Assembly (NCBI RefSeq): GCF_003594935.2
Contig: NZ_CP043342.1
Location: 3,906,001 to 3,970,000 of the forward strand
DNA from: Enterobacter huaxiensis
GTDB taxonomy: Bacteria; Pseudomonadota; Gammaproteobacteria; Enterobacterales; Enterobacteriaceae
DNA length: 64,000 nt
Direction: 5' to 3'
The translations under genes were made by a program, and so were the position numbers. Each line of letters opens with the position of its first letter. Position 1 is the first letter of the stretch. Shown here one piece after another: positions 44,909 to 52,958 of the stretch. Under the pieces are notes generated by a model, which saw only the letters and a program-made list of their open reading frames with translations, made no database searches and was not told where the DNA came from.

Positions 44909-45490
44909 ATGGGAAATAATATGAAGAAGCAACGTTGCGGTTATTCGTTAATCGCATTAGCAATATTAGCGATAACGGGATCAGCATCAGCAGCCGATCT
45001 CAATGTCAATTTCACTGCCAATATTCGCGAAACCACTTGCGATATGAAGTTGGTTGGTGGTGAAGGTTCAGATACGCAGCAAACGCTGACCATCGGTAAC
45101 AATGGTCAAGTGCGTATTGACGATGTCAAAGCTGGCACCGCAAATGCAGCTTTTAAACTCGTAATAATTGAATGCCCATCATCACTGACCTCATTAAAAA
45201 CTACTATCAAGGGCACTAAATCGGCTGATTTGCCCTCCGGGATTATGAATCAGACCCCCACCACCAGCGGAGGTGCAGACTTCTCTGCCGTCGAAATTGC
45301 CAGAGCCGATGCCCCAGATGCCCCATTTATCATTAACTCAACCGTCGATGCAGAGCGCCTTGTCTGGAAGAGGGAAGATATTGACAACAAGGAAGTTCCT
45401 TTAGTCGCCACATTACGTGAAACCAAGACAGACAGCATGACTATTGGCGATTTTCAAGCCGTGGCAACCTTTGAGTTCATTTACGAATAA
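44909..45490 (+). CDS. Minor fimbrial subunit (operon 2, YadM position)
   Basis: A 193-residue secreted pilin-domain protein. Two starts are possible: ATG 44909 or ATG 44921 (MKKQRCGYSLIALAI), both with a weak purine-rich site; the second gives a more typical signal peptide ending SASA. The mature part ADLNVNFTANIRETTCDMKLVGG and VIIECPSS carry the Cys pair, and the end is ATFEFIYE. It probably forms part of the tip or an adaptor. Confidence 0.82.
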   Translation: MGNNMKKQRCGYSLIALAILAITGSASAADLNVNFTANIRETTCDMKLVGGEGSDTQQTLTIGNNGQVRIDDVKAGTANAAFKLVIIECPSSLTSLKTTIKGTKSADLPSGIMNQTPTTSGGADFSAVEIARADAPDAPFIINSTVDAERLVWKREDIDNKEVPLVATLRETKTDSMTIGDFQAVATFEFIYE

Positions 45491-45516
45491 TTGGCGCAGG
45501 GATATGGAGCAATACT

Positions 45517-46080
45517 ATGAAATTTAAAGCAAAATTTATCGCCTTGTCCGTTTCTGCCCTTCTATTCTCTGGAATGGCAAGTGCGGCGATTACAGGCACG
45601 GGCAGCGTTGAGATGACAATTAAAACAACCGTCACATCAGGTACCTGTACCGCAAAGCTGGTTAACGGCGGGGGCGCAGAAGCGTCGGAAATAGGCTTTG
45701 GTGATGTTTTCAAATCCGATCTGGTCAATAAGACCCGCGTTGAACCGCTGAAAATAGTGTTTAGCAATTGTTCAGGTGTATCAAAAGCCACAGTCGCAGC
45801 CGCAAAAGGGGCCGATGGGAAATGTGATGGTTCTTATGAGAGCGGACAAGCCTACTTTGGCGGAAAGGCAACTGCCTTCGAAGTTTGGTCAGGTGCCGTA
45901 GATACAGGCGTACAGTTGAAGTGCAAGAATCCTCCCTCTCCACAGGAAGTTATCATTGCTGACGGCGCGGGTGAATTTCCAATGAACTCACGTATTGTCC
46001 TTGGAAAGGATAGATCGATGAGCGATGTTGCTACAGGTGCCGTTACAGCCCCGGTGACATTTACTATTGCCTACCCATAA
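45517..46080 (+). CDS. Minor fimbrial subunit (operon 2, YadL position)
   Basis: A 187-residue pilin-domain protein with a signal peptide ending GMASA. It has TSGTCTAKLVNGGG and VFSNCSGVS for the disulfide and a C-terminal VTFTIAYP, with tyrosine followed by proline. Two additional cysteines (GKCDGSYE and LKCKNPPS) suggest a second disulfide not usual in pilins. An internal AKGADGK loop separates them. It is spaced 26 bases after its upstream neighbour. Confidence 0.82.
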   Translation: MKFKAKFIALSVSALLFSGMASAAITGTGSVEMTIKTTVTSGTCTAKLVNGGGAEASEIGFGDVFKSDLVNKTRVEPLKIVFSNCSGVSKATVAAAKGADGKCDGSYESGQAYFGGKATAFEVWSGAVDTGVQLKCKNPPSPQEVIIADGAGEFPMNSRIVLGKDRSMSDVATGAVTAPVTFTIAYP

Positions 46081-46094
46081 TTCCAGGAACCATC

Positions 46095-46697
46095 ATGCAA
46101 CAATCACCGTTTACTTTAAACCAGCCCGGTCTTGTGTTGCTAATGGGATTGGCTGGCGGTTTCCTGCCTGGCGTAAGCCAGGCAGGCTCTGGACTCGACG
46201 TAAATCTGACAGCCAATATTGTGAATAGCACCTGTCGGCTAAGCGTTGAAAACGGAGGAGAAATCTATCTCCCCAACGTTATGCGCAGTTGGTTTTATAA
46301 CAGCGATGGTAGCGATCGCTTTACCGCGACCGATGAGGCAGGCGGTACGCCTTTTACGATCCATGTTGATGACTGCTATGGGGATAGCACCACGGCAAAG
46401 AAACTCAATTTTGGCTTTTCCCCGCAGTCGGGTTTCTGGCCAGGACAAAATCAGGTTTTTAAAAGCGATGATACGGCGGCCGGATCGGCAAAAAATGTCG
46501 GCGTTGTTGTCTTCTCTGATAAGAATAAAACCAACGTTTTGAACAGCGATGGGACATCAAAAGTCGTTTATGACGTGAGTGGACAAGGAACCGCGTTTTT
46601 AACGGACTATCAGTTCTATGCCCGGTATCAAAATATCGGACTGGTCGCAGGCGGTACTGTCACCAGTAAGGTGCGGGTCGACGTCACGTATGAGTAA
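46095..46697 (+). CDS. Minor fimbrial subunit (operon 2, YadK position)
   Basis: A 200-residue pilin-domain protein. The signal peptide is atypical, MQQSPFTLNQPGLVLLMGLA, with a glycine-rich region before the likely cut near GVSQA. The disulfide Cys residues are in VNSTCRLSVENGG and HVDDCYGDS. The end is VRVDVTYE. It starts 14 bases after its neighbour, and its own stop lies 19 bases before the likely start of the adhesin. Confidence 0.82.
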   Translation: MQQSPFTLNQPGLVLLMGLAGGFLPGVSQAGSGLDVNLTANIVNSTCRLSVENGGEIYLPNVMRSWFYNSDGSDRFTATDEAGGTPFTIHVDDCYGDSTTAKKLNFGFSPQSGFWPGQNQVFKSDDTAAGSAKNVGVVVFSDKNKTNVLNSDGTSKVVYDVSGQGTAFLTDYQFYARYQNIGLVAGGTVTSKVRVDVTYE

Positions 46698-46716
46698 TAA
46701 CGAGAACAGGAAAAGG

Positions 46717-47814
46717 ATGAGAATGTTCAACGGCTTAATTTATAGCATTAATGTTAAAAGGTCAGTGGTTCCAGGATCCATTGCCTTGTTGCTGTTCATG
46801 AGCCAGACATGCCTGGCAACTGAGTGCGCATTTGGTGACGGACACGGCGGTACAACAACGCTAATCAATGCCGAATATAAAGGTGGCCCGATACGCCTTC
46901 CTTCCCCAGGGACATCTTTTAACTCTGTCGGCAATGGGGTATTCAATATCAACCTGTCGCCCGGTATCCAGGCAGACTGCAACAACGGAACCAATGGCAA
47001 CAGCCTGATGTCACAAACTGCCCCTGGACTCATGGTGGGTAGCCATAGCGGTAATGCCATCTTTGCAACCAATATTCCGGGTATCGGGTTTACATTAAGG
47101 GTGCATACGGCTGAATCAGACGGGGGGTCTGGCGGTTATTTTGCCACAAACACCACCGGCTGGAAGGACCTAACCGGGGGGCAACCTACGGAAAACTGGG
47201 ACAATAAGTGGATTAACACTTCAGCGCAGATTTTTATCGGCCCCGAGTATAAGGGGAACCCGGATAAAGTCACCGTTCTAACGCCTAAAGCGGGGACTAT
47301 TGGTCAGATGGGGCTTGGCGATCCTAATGACAGTGATAACCGTCCGTGGACATTTATTGTAAATGAAAGCTCGTTTCAGATCCCTATTGTTCTTCCCACT
47401 TGCGATACGGTGATGCTATCAAATGGCGGAAATGATGTTGATTTAGGGGATTACTATGTATCCGATATTAAAAATAATCACATCAGAGATATTCCTTTTG
47501 CCATTCAGGTAAGTAACTGCACCAGCGTAGCAACGTTCACTACCAAACTCACAGCCACAAATGTGACCGGTGCCAGCAGCGACCTACTGGGTAATACGCT
47601 TACGTCGGCAGCTGAAGGGGCGGGTGTAAAAATTGTGTATGATGGAACGACCCAATTAATTCCGAATAGCGCGGCCTCAGCCTATGCGTTGACTGATAGC
47701 GCAATTCCTGGCTCAAAAGAAATTGGTTTTATCGCACAGCTGGTTTCCAATGGAAGCACAGTGAAACCCGGCTCGTTTAAAGCCACTGGCGTGTTCACCC
47801 TTTCCTACGATTGA
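46717..47814 (+). CDS. Fimbrial tip adhesin-like protein (operon 2, YadC position)
   Basis: A 365-residue secreted protein at the end of the operon. The start is chosen at ATG 46717, after AGGAAAAGG; ATG 46723 is equally possible, and the frame is open back into the preceding gene. A signal peptide ends near SQTCLA. The N-terminal receptor-binding part begins TECAFGDGHGGTTTLINAEY and is rich in Gly, Asn and Thr. A C-terminal pilin domain has Cys in VLPTCDTVML and QVSNCTSVA and ends GVFTLSYD. The ligand is unknown; by position it corresponds to E. coli YadC. Confidence 0.78.
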   Translation: MRMFNGLIYSINVKRSVVPGSIALLLFMSQTCLATECAFGDGHGGTTTLINAEYKGGPIRLPSPGTSFNSVGNGVFNINLSPGIQADCNNGTNGNSLMSQTAPGLMVGSHSGNAIFATNIPGIGFTLRVHTAESDGGSGGYFATNTTGWKDLTGGQPTENWDNKWINTSAQIFIGPEYKGNPDKVTVLTPKAGTIGQMGLGDPNDSDNRPWTFIVNESSFQIPIVLPTCDTVMLSNGGNDVDLGDYYVSDIKNNHIRDIPFAIQVSNCTSVATFTTKLTATNVTGASSDLLGNTLTSAAEGAGVKIVYDGTTQLIPNSAASAYALTDSAIPGSKEIGFIAQLVSNGSTVKPGSFKATGVFTLSYD

Positions 47815-47817
47815 CCC

Positions 47818-49065
47818 CTACCCCTGCGGCTGATTACTGATCAGCCGCGACATCGTCTCCAGCGAGTCCGTTCTTAAAATATACAGGCGCTTCAATAAGA
47901 ACGGATTATCACCCGGCTTCACCTTCCCTTTCACCGTCGTCACCGCCAGATGGAAACCGGCGTCGTTCGCCGCCTTTATGGCTTTATTGTCGTAGCCGCC
48001 GAAGGGATACGAAACATAGAGCACGTGCGGGTTGAACTGCGCCAGCGCGCGCCGCGAGCGCTCAAAATCAAACAGGATCACGTGATAGCTTCGGCTCAGG
48101 AGAATCGGATGCTTATAACCGTCCACGCGATGCAGGAAGTGGGTGTGGGACTGAATATCGAACACATCCTGAATCCCCTTAATCTCCTGCACGCTCATAA
48201 ACTGCAGCGATTTAGGGTCCCACTTCTGCGGACGCCCCTTAATGCGGGAAGAGATAGTAAACGCGGTGGCGTTAAAGCCGTACTCCTTCAGGATGGGATA
48301 CGCATAGCGGCTCACCGATTTAAGGCCATCATCAAAGGTGATCACCACCGATTTTGCAGGCAGGTTCATTTTGTTACGCACGTACCCTTCCAGCTGGTAC
48401 ATCGTCAGCGTGGTGTAGCCCTGATCGCGTAGCCAGGCCATCTGGTTATTGAACGCCCTTACGCTGGTGGTCGTGGAGGTATGCCGAAAGCGCGTGTTCT
48501 CCTCATCCCGCAGGATATGATGGTATGTCAGGACCGGAAGGCCGCTATCCTCCTGCGCGTCCAGGCTGCTGATCCACGCCAGACGGTTACCGATGCGGAT
48601 TTGATACCAGGTCTGGTTCAGGCGGTCTTTGAGCTTGTTAAGAATGGGGTAGCGGAGATTCGGGCTCATCGTACCGAACGGTGCGCTCCCGCTGTTGGGG
48701 GCGTTGTACACCGGGGTGTCTTTCCAGGTGATAAGATTCTGATTGCTCAACGGTTTGTTGAGATCGCCCAGGCTGTCCTCTACACGCTGTTTTCCCTGGA
48801 CATTTTCAAGGTGATCTTTATCGATAAACCCCGTGCCGAAGCCAAAACGAAACTCGTAGTAGTCTGCGGAAGTCGGCACAACGGCCAGGATCTGCCCGGC
48901 ACGGACGTTGCCGACGTTGATCACATTATTCCCCACCTGCGCCCAGATGGCCGCATCCTCGGTGGTTTGCATATAGCGGGGAGGTAGCCCTTGTTGGCTA
49001 ATTAAACTGGCCGAGACGCCGCCGGAAACCAGCAGCAAAAGCAGGAAAATAACGCGCATGAACAT
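47818..49065 (-). CDS. yadE: Polysaccharide deacetylase-family protein YadE
   Basis: A roughly 415-residue exported protein. The signal peptide is MFMRVIFLLLLLVSGGVSA. The N-terminal half contains an SH3-like region (around VGNNVINVGNVRAGQILAVV), and the C-terminal half is a NodB deacetylase domain with VITFDDGLKSV, QSHTHFLH (metal His) and YPFGGYDNKAI. It may remove acetyl groups from a surface polysaccharide or peptidoglycan. The start is uncertain (49065 or 49059), and there is no clear ribosome-binding site. It ends 3 bases from the convergent adhesin stop. Confidence 0.85.
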   Translation of the reverse strand: MFMRVIFLLLLLVSGGVSASLISQQGLPPRYMQTTEDAAIWAQVGNNVINVGNVRAGQILAVVPTSADYYEFRFGFGTGFIDKDHLENVQGKQRVEDSLGDLNKPLSNQNLITWKDTPVYNAPNSGSAPFGTMSPNLRYPILNKLKDRLNQTWYQIRIGNRLAWISSLDAQEDSGLPVLTYHHILRDEENTRFRHTSTTTSVRAFNNQMAWLRDQGYTTLTMYQLEGYVRNKMNLPAKSVVITFDDGLKSVSRYAYPILKEYGFNATAFTISSRIKGRPQKWDPKSLQFMSVQEIKGIQDVFDIQSHTHFLHRVDGYKHPILLSRSYHVILFDFERSRRALAQFNPHVLYVSYPFGGYDNKAIKAANDAGFHLAVTTVKGKVKPGDNPFLLKRLYILRTDSLETMSRLISNQPQG

Positions 49066-49128
49066 GGGATATAAATCGACACGGGAAATCAGTCGCCATT
49101 GTAACAAAAGCGACATCAATACCAATGT

Positions 49129-49569
49129 TTAATTCTTATACAGGTCATGAAGCAGAACAAACGGCGGGTTTTTCTGCTGCTGGTGCCACAGGCTGCTCAC
49201 GCCGGGAATATGCTTATCAACAATAGCATTACGGAATGCAGCGCTGGTTAGGGTGTCACGCAGAGGGTACATCGCTTCCAGCAGCGCATAGTTAATGCCG
49301 GAAATGACTTCGCAGTTCTCGTGCTTGTGGCTTAACAGCGCTGCAGAACGGTAAGGCGCCGCGCCGGATTTATCGGTCAGAAAGATCACGCCATCGCCGG
49401 TGTCGGTTTCATGCAGGGCGTCGCACATCATCCGGCTGAGCATATTGGTGCTCAAACCCCGCCAGTAATTCACCGCACGGCACTGCGGCAGCGGGCCAAA
49501 CCTGGCTTCAAGCTTATCCAGCATAACCTGCGCCTGTTCATCGTGGCAGGTAATAACCCATCCCAGCAT
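49129..49569 (-). CDS. yadI: PTS EIIA-type protein YadI
   Basis: A 146-residue protein of the mannose-family PTS EIIA type. The phospho-accepting histidine is in VITCHDEQAQ near residue 9-10. Other conserved segments are GDGVIFLTDKSGAAPYR and LLSHKHENCEVISGINYALL. No EIIB, EIIC or sugar-use gene is adjacent, so its partner is elsewhere or it is regulatory. ATG 49569 has a strong AAGGAGGA ribosome-binding sequence. It lies between yadE and the yadGH transporter. Confidence 0.92.
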   Translation of the reverse strand: MLGWVITCHDEQAQVMLDKLEARFGPLPQCRAVNYWRGLSTNMLSRMMCDALHETDTGDGVIFLTDKSGAAPYRSAALLSHKHENCEVISGINYALLEAMYPLRDTLTSAAFRNAIVDKHIPGVSSLWHQQQKNPPFVLLHDLYKN

Positions 49570-49642
49570 AACTTCCTCCTTAGCAGGCAAGTAGTTTAGC
49601 GAAGTGAAGGTTAGCTTAGGGTGATAACTGTCAAAGAAAAGT

Positions 49643-49669
49643 GCCCGGCAAACAGAATGTCTGCCGGGC
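49643..49669 (-). terminator. Hairpin after yadH
   Basis: Stem GCCCGGCA / TGCCGGGC around a short loop, followed on the minus strand by ACTTTTCTTTG. It begins just after the yadH stop. Confidence 0.75.
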
Positions 49670-49675
49670 GGAAGG

Positions 49676-50446
49676 TTAGCTACGCAGCCCGCGTCCGCGC
49701 TGGATCAGATACCAGCACAGCAGGTAGAAGGCAATAATAAACACCGCCAGCACGGCCACCGTAGTGAACAGCGGCACATCGGTAATGCCAAGGAAGCCAA
49801 AGCGGAAGCCGCTAATCATGTAGACAATCGGGTTCAGGTGCGACAGCGCCTGCCAGAACGGCGGCAGCAGCGTCAGGGAGTAGAACACCCCGCCCAGATA
49901 GGTCAGCGGCGTCAGCACGAAGGTCGGGATAAGGCTGATGTCATCAAACGTTTTGGCGAATACCGCATTCAGCAATCCGGCCAGCGAGAACAGAATCGCC
50001 GTCAGCAGCAGCGTCAGCGCCACGAACAGCCACGAATGGACCTGGAACGGCACGAAGAACAGCGAAATCGCCGTCACCAGAATGCCGACACAGAGGCCGC
50101 GCGCCACGCCGCCGCCCACGTAGCCGGCGATGATCACGTGCGTTGGCACCGGGGCCACCAGCAGCTCTTCAATGTTGCGCTGAAACTTGGCGCTGAAGAA
50201 CGACGATGCCACGTTGGCGTAGGCGTTGGTGATCACCGCCATCATGATCAGACCCGGCACGATGAACTGCATGTAGGTAAAGCCGTGCATCTCACCAATG
50301 CGGGAACCGATCAGGTTGCCGAAAATGATGAAGTAGAGCGTCATGGTGATCACCGGCGGCACCAGGGTTTGCACCCAGATGCGCATAAAGCGGTTGATCT
50401 CTTTTGCCCAGATGCTTTTCAGCGCCACCCAGAAAAGATGCGTCAT
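49676..50446 (-). CDS. yadH: ABC-2 type transporter permease YadH
   Basis: A 256-residue inner-membrane permease with six hydrophobic segments and the ABC-2 family motif region LTYLGGVFYSLTLLPPFWQ. With YadG it forms an exporter whose substrate is unknown. Its start overlaps the yadG stop by 4 bases, so the two are made together. Length equals the E. coli protein. Confidence 0.93.
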   Translation of the reverse strand: MTHLFWVALKSIWAKEINRFMRIWVQTLVPPVITMTLYFIIFGNLIGSRIGEMHGFTYMQFIVPGLIMMAVITNAYANVASSFFSAKFQRNIEELLVAPVPTHVIIAGYVGGGVARGLCVGILVTAISLFFVPFQVHSWLFVALTLLLTAILFSLAGLLNAVFAKTFDDISLIPTFVLTPLTYLGGVFYSLTLLPPFWQALSHLNPIVYMISGFRFGFLGITDVPLFTTVAVLAVFIIAFYLLCWYLIQRGRGLRS

Positions 50447-51369
50447 GCCTTGTCTCCTTGTTTTTGATGCACCAGAGAGACAAACAGCTCTTCCAGTCGG
50501 TTCGCTTTGTTACGCATGCTCAGCACCTGAACGCCCTGGGCGCTCAGCTGAGAGAAGACGCTGTTGACGCCCTGCTCGCGCAGCACTTCCACTTCCAGCG
50601 TTGAGGTATCCACCAGACGATAGTTGTACCCTTCCAGCTTCGGCAGCGGGCTTTTCGCCGCGAGGTCGAGAATAAAGGTTTCTGATTTCAGCTTGGAGAG
50701 CAGATCTTTCATCGAGGTGTTTTCCACCAGCTCGCCGTGCTGGATGATGCCGATGTTGCGGCACAGCATTTCCGCCTCTTCGAGGTAGTGCGTAGTCAGA
50801 ATAATGGTGGTGCCTTTATCGTTCAGATCCTTCAGGAAGCCCCACATGGAGCGGCGCAGTTCAATATCCACGCCCGCGGTCGGTTCATCGAGGATAAGCA
50901 GCTTTGGCTCGTGCATCAGCGCTCGGGCAATCATCAGGCGGCGCTTCATCCCACCGGACAACATGCGCGCACGTTCGTTACGCTTTTCCCACAGATCGAG
51001 CTGCTTAAGGTACTTTTCGCTGCGCTCAAGCGCCTCTTTACGTTCAACGCCGTAGTAGCCAGCCTGATTGACGACAATCTGCTGCACCGTCTCGAACGGG
51101 TTAAAATTGAATTCCTGCGGTACCAGCCCCAGCTGGCGCTTGGCGTTGACCACGTCCTTTTGCAGATCGTAACCAAACACGCTCACCCGGCCGGATGTTT
51201 TGTTCACCAGCGAGCTGATGATCCCGATAGTGGTGGATTTCCCCGCCCCGTTCGGTCCCAGAAGCGCATAGAAATCTCCCGCTTCGACCTTAAGATCTAT
51301 TCCGCGCAGCGCCTGAACGCCGCCCGGATAGGTTTTTTTAAGCTGCTCAAGCTCCAGTGCAATCGCCAT
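50443..51369 (-). CDS. yadG: ABC transporter ATP-binding protein YadG
   Basis: A 308-residue ATPase that pairs with YadH. Walker A is GPNGAGKST, the signature is LSGGMKRRLMIARAL, Walker B is LLILDEPTAGVD, and the switch region is TTHYLEEAE. The N-terminus MAIALELEQLKKTYPGGVQAL fits the E. coli start. It is divergent from can. Confidence 0.95.
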   Translation of the reverse strand: MAIALELEQLKKTYPGGVQALRGIDLKVEAGDFYALLGPNGAGKSTTIGIISSLVNKTSGRVSVFGYDLQKDVVNAKRQLGLVPQEFNFNPFETVQQIVVNQAGYYGVERKEALERSEKYLKQLDLWEKRNERARMLSGGMKRRLMIARALMHEPKLLILDEPTAGVDIELRRSMWGFLKDLNDKGTTIILTTHYLEEAEMLCRNIGIIQHGELVENTSMKDLLSKLKSETFILDLAAKSPLPKLEGYNYRLVDTSTLEVEVLREQGVNSVFSQLSAQGVQVLSMRNKANRLEELFVSLVHQKQGDKA

Positions 51370-51476
51370 GAATTTAACTTACCTATAGTTCTGACACACG
51401 TTGTGTGGTTTCATTAAAAGTCGGGTTACCCTATAGTAGCGCAACGCAATTACTTGGTTACAGGCCGTTAACGTCC

Positions 51477-52139
51477 ATGAATGACATAGATACACTCATC
51501 AGCAACAATGCACTATGGTCAAAGATGCTGGTTGAAGAAGACCCCGGATTTTTCGGGAAGCTGTCGCAAGCGCAGAACCCGCGCTTTCTATGGATTGGAT
51601 GTTCCGATAGCCGCGTACCGGCAGAGCGCCTGACCGGCCTCGAACCTGGCGAACTCTTTGTTCACCGTAACGTTGCCAACCTCGTCATTCACACCGATCT
51701 TAACTGCCTTTCTGTCGTTCAGTATGCTGTTGACGTGCTGGAAGTCGAGCACATCATTATTTGCGGCCACTACGGCTGCGGCGGCGTGCAGGCGGCGATC
51801 GAAAATACCGAACTGGGGTTAATCGATAACTGGCTGCTGCACATCCGCGATATCTGGTTCAAACATAGCTCACTGCTGGGCGAGATGCCGCAGGAGCGCC
51901 GTCTCGACACCCTGTGCGAGCTGAACGTAATGGAGCAGGTTTATAACCTGGGCCACTCGACGATTATGCAGTCAGCCTGGAAACGTGGGCAGAAGGTTTC
52001 CATCCACGGCTGGGCGTACGGTATTCACGATGGCCTGCTGCGCAACCTGGAAGTGACCGCCACCAACCGCGAAACGCTGGAGCAGCGTTACCGATCGGGG
52101 ATTGCCAACCTCAAGCTTAAGCATGTGAACCATAAATAA
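51477..52139 (+). CDS. can: Beta-class carbonic anhydrase
   Basis: Can interconverts CO2 and bicarbonate in the cytoplasm and is needed for growth in air. The protein is 220 residues. The zinc ligands are Cys42 and Asp44 in WIGCSDSRVPAE and the His/Cys pair in CGHYGCGGVQAA. The frame extends 24 codons upstream, but MNDIDTLISNNALWS is the E. coli start. A TATAGT element lies about 45 bases upstream. It is divergent from yadG; a repeat copy follows its stop. Confidence 0.96.
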   Translation: MNDIDTLISNNALWSKMLVEEDPGFFGKLSQAQNPRFLWIGCSDSRVPAERLTGLEPGELFVHRNVANLVIHTDLNCLSVVQYAVDVLEVEHIIICGHYGCGGVQAAIENTELGLIDNWLLHIRDIWFKHSSLLGEMPQERRLDTLCELNVMEQVYNLGHSTIMQSAWKRGQKVSIHGWAYGIHDGLLRNLEVTATNRETLEQRYRSGIANLKLKHVNHK

Positions 52140-52156
52140 ACAAAGCCGGGGATTTT

Positions 52157-52204
52157 CTCCCTCTCCCTGTAGGAGAGGGACGGGGTGAGGGCATCAGACC
52201 GCAC
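52157..52204 (+). repeat. Intergenic palindromic repeat, copy 5
   Basis: A full-length member of the repeat family, lying between convergent can and hpt and ending 10 bases from the hpt stop. Confidence 0.85.
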
Positions 52205-52214
52205 CCAATACGTT

Positions 52215-52751
52215 TTACTCGTCGAGAATCACAACCTTGCCAACATACGGCAGATGGCGATAGCGCTGCGCGTAGTCGATGCCATAACCGACGACGAATT
52301 CGTCCGGAATAGAGAAGCCAACAAACTCAACCGGCACCTGCACTTCACGGCGCTCAGGTTTATCCAGCAGCGTACAGATCGCCAGCGATTTAGGCTGACG
52401 CAGGCTCAGGATCTCGCGCACCTTAGAGAGCGTGTTGCCGGAGTCGATGATGTCTTCAACGATCAACACATCTTTGCCACGAATATCTTCATCCAGATCT
52501 TTCAGGATTTTCACATCACGGGTTGTGGACATGCCGCTGCCGTAGCTGGAGGCGGTCATAAAATCGACCTCATGGGACACCTGCACTTCACGGCACAGGT
52601 CAGCCATGAACATGAAAGAGCCACGTAAAAGACCCACCAGCACCATTTCGCTGCCGCTGTCCTTGTAATGTTCGGTGATTTGATGACCCAGTTCGGCGAT
52701 ACGCGCTTTGATCTCGGCTTCCGGGATCATCACTTCAACAGTATGTTTCAT
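52215..52751 (-). CDS. hpt: Hypoxanthine phosphoribosyltransferase
   Basis: Hpt salvages hypoxanthine to IMP using PRPP. The protein is 178 residues. The PRPP-binding motif VLIVEDIIDSGNTL is intact, as are LLRGSFMF and the flexible loop SSYGSGM. The E. coli start MKHTVEVMIPEAEI is used; ATG 52763 is four codons upstream in frame. It is divergent from gcd, with a consensus CRP site in the 207-base gap. Confidence 0.96.
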   Translation of the reverse strand: MKHTVEVMIPEAEIKARIAELGHQITEHYKDSGSEMVLVGLLRGSFMFMADLCREVQVSHEVDFMTASSYGSGMSTTRDVKILKDLDEDIRGKDVLIVEDIIDSGNTLSKVREILSLRQPKSLAICTLLDKPERREVQVPVEFVGFSIPDEFVVGYGIDYAQRYRHLPYVGKVVILDE

Positions 52752-52879
52752 ATTACTAACCATATGATTTTAATGAAAATCTCTCAATGCAGGGGAGTAT
52801 ATTTCCGGCATCGATACGCAAGCCCGCCATTATACCAGCAAATAGACAAGCCTGGCGTATGAGTTATAAAAGCAAATTT

Positions 52880-52895
52880 TGTGATTCCGATCACA
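52880..52895. promoter_or_regulatory. Consensus CRP-binding site between hpt and gcd
   Basis: TGTGATTCCGATCACA matches the TGTGA-N6-TCACA consensus exactly. A TATAAT sequence follows at 52908-52913 and would place the gcd start site near 52920, with the CRP site centred near -32. That position is more typical of repression than activation of gcd. Confidence 0.8.
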
Positions 52896-52907
52896 CTTGT
52901 TAATACC

Positions 52908-52913
52908 TATAAT
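52908..52913 (+). promoter_or_regulatory. Candidate -10 element of gcd
   Basis: A perfect TATAAT hexamer 45 bases before the gcd ATG. The -35 position falls inside the CRP site and has no good match. Confidence 0.5.
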
Positions 52914-52958
52914 TAGTTGCTAGCAAATTATTAACAAAAACTGACGAGTACACTTTCT

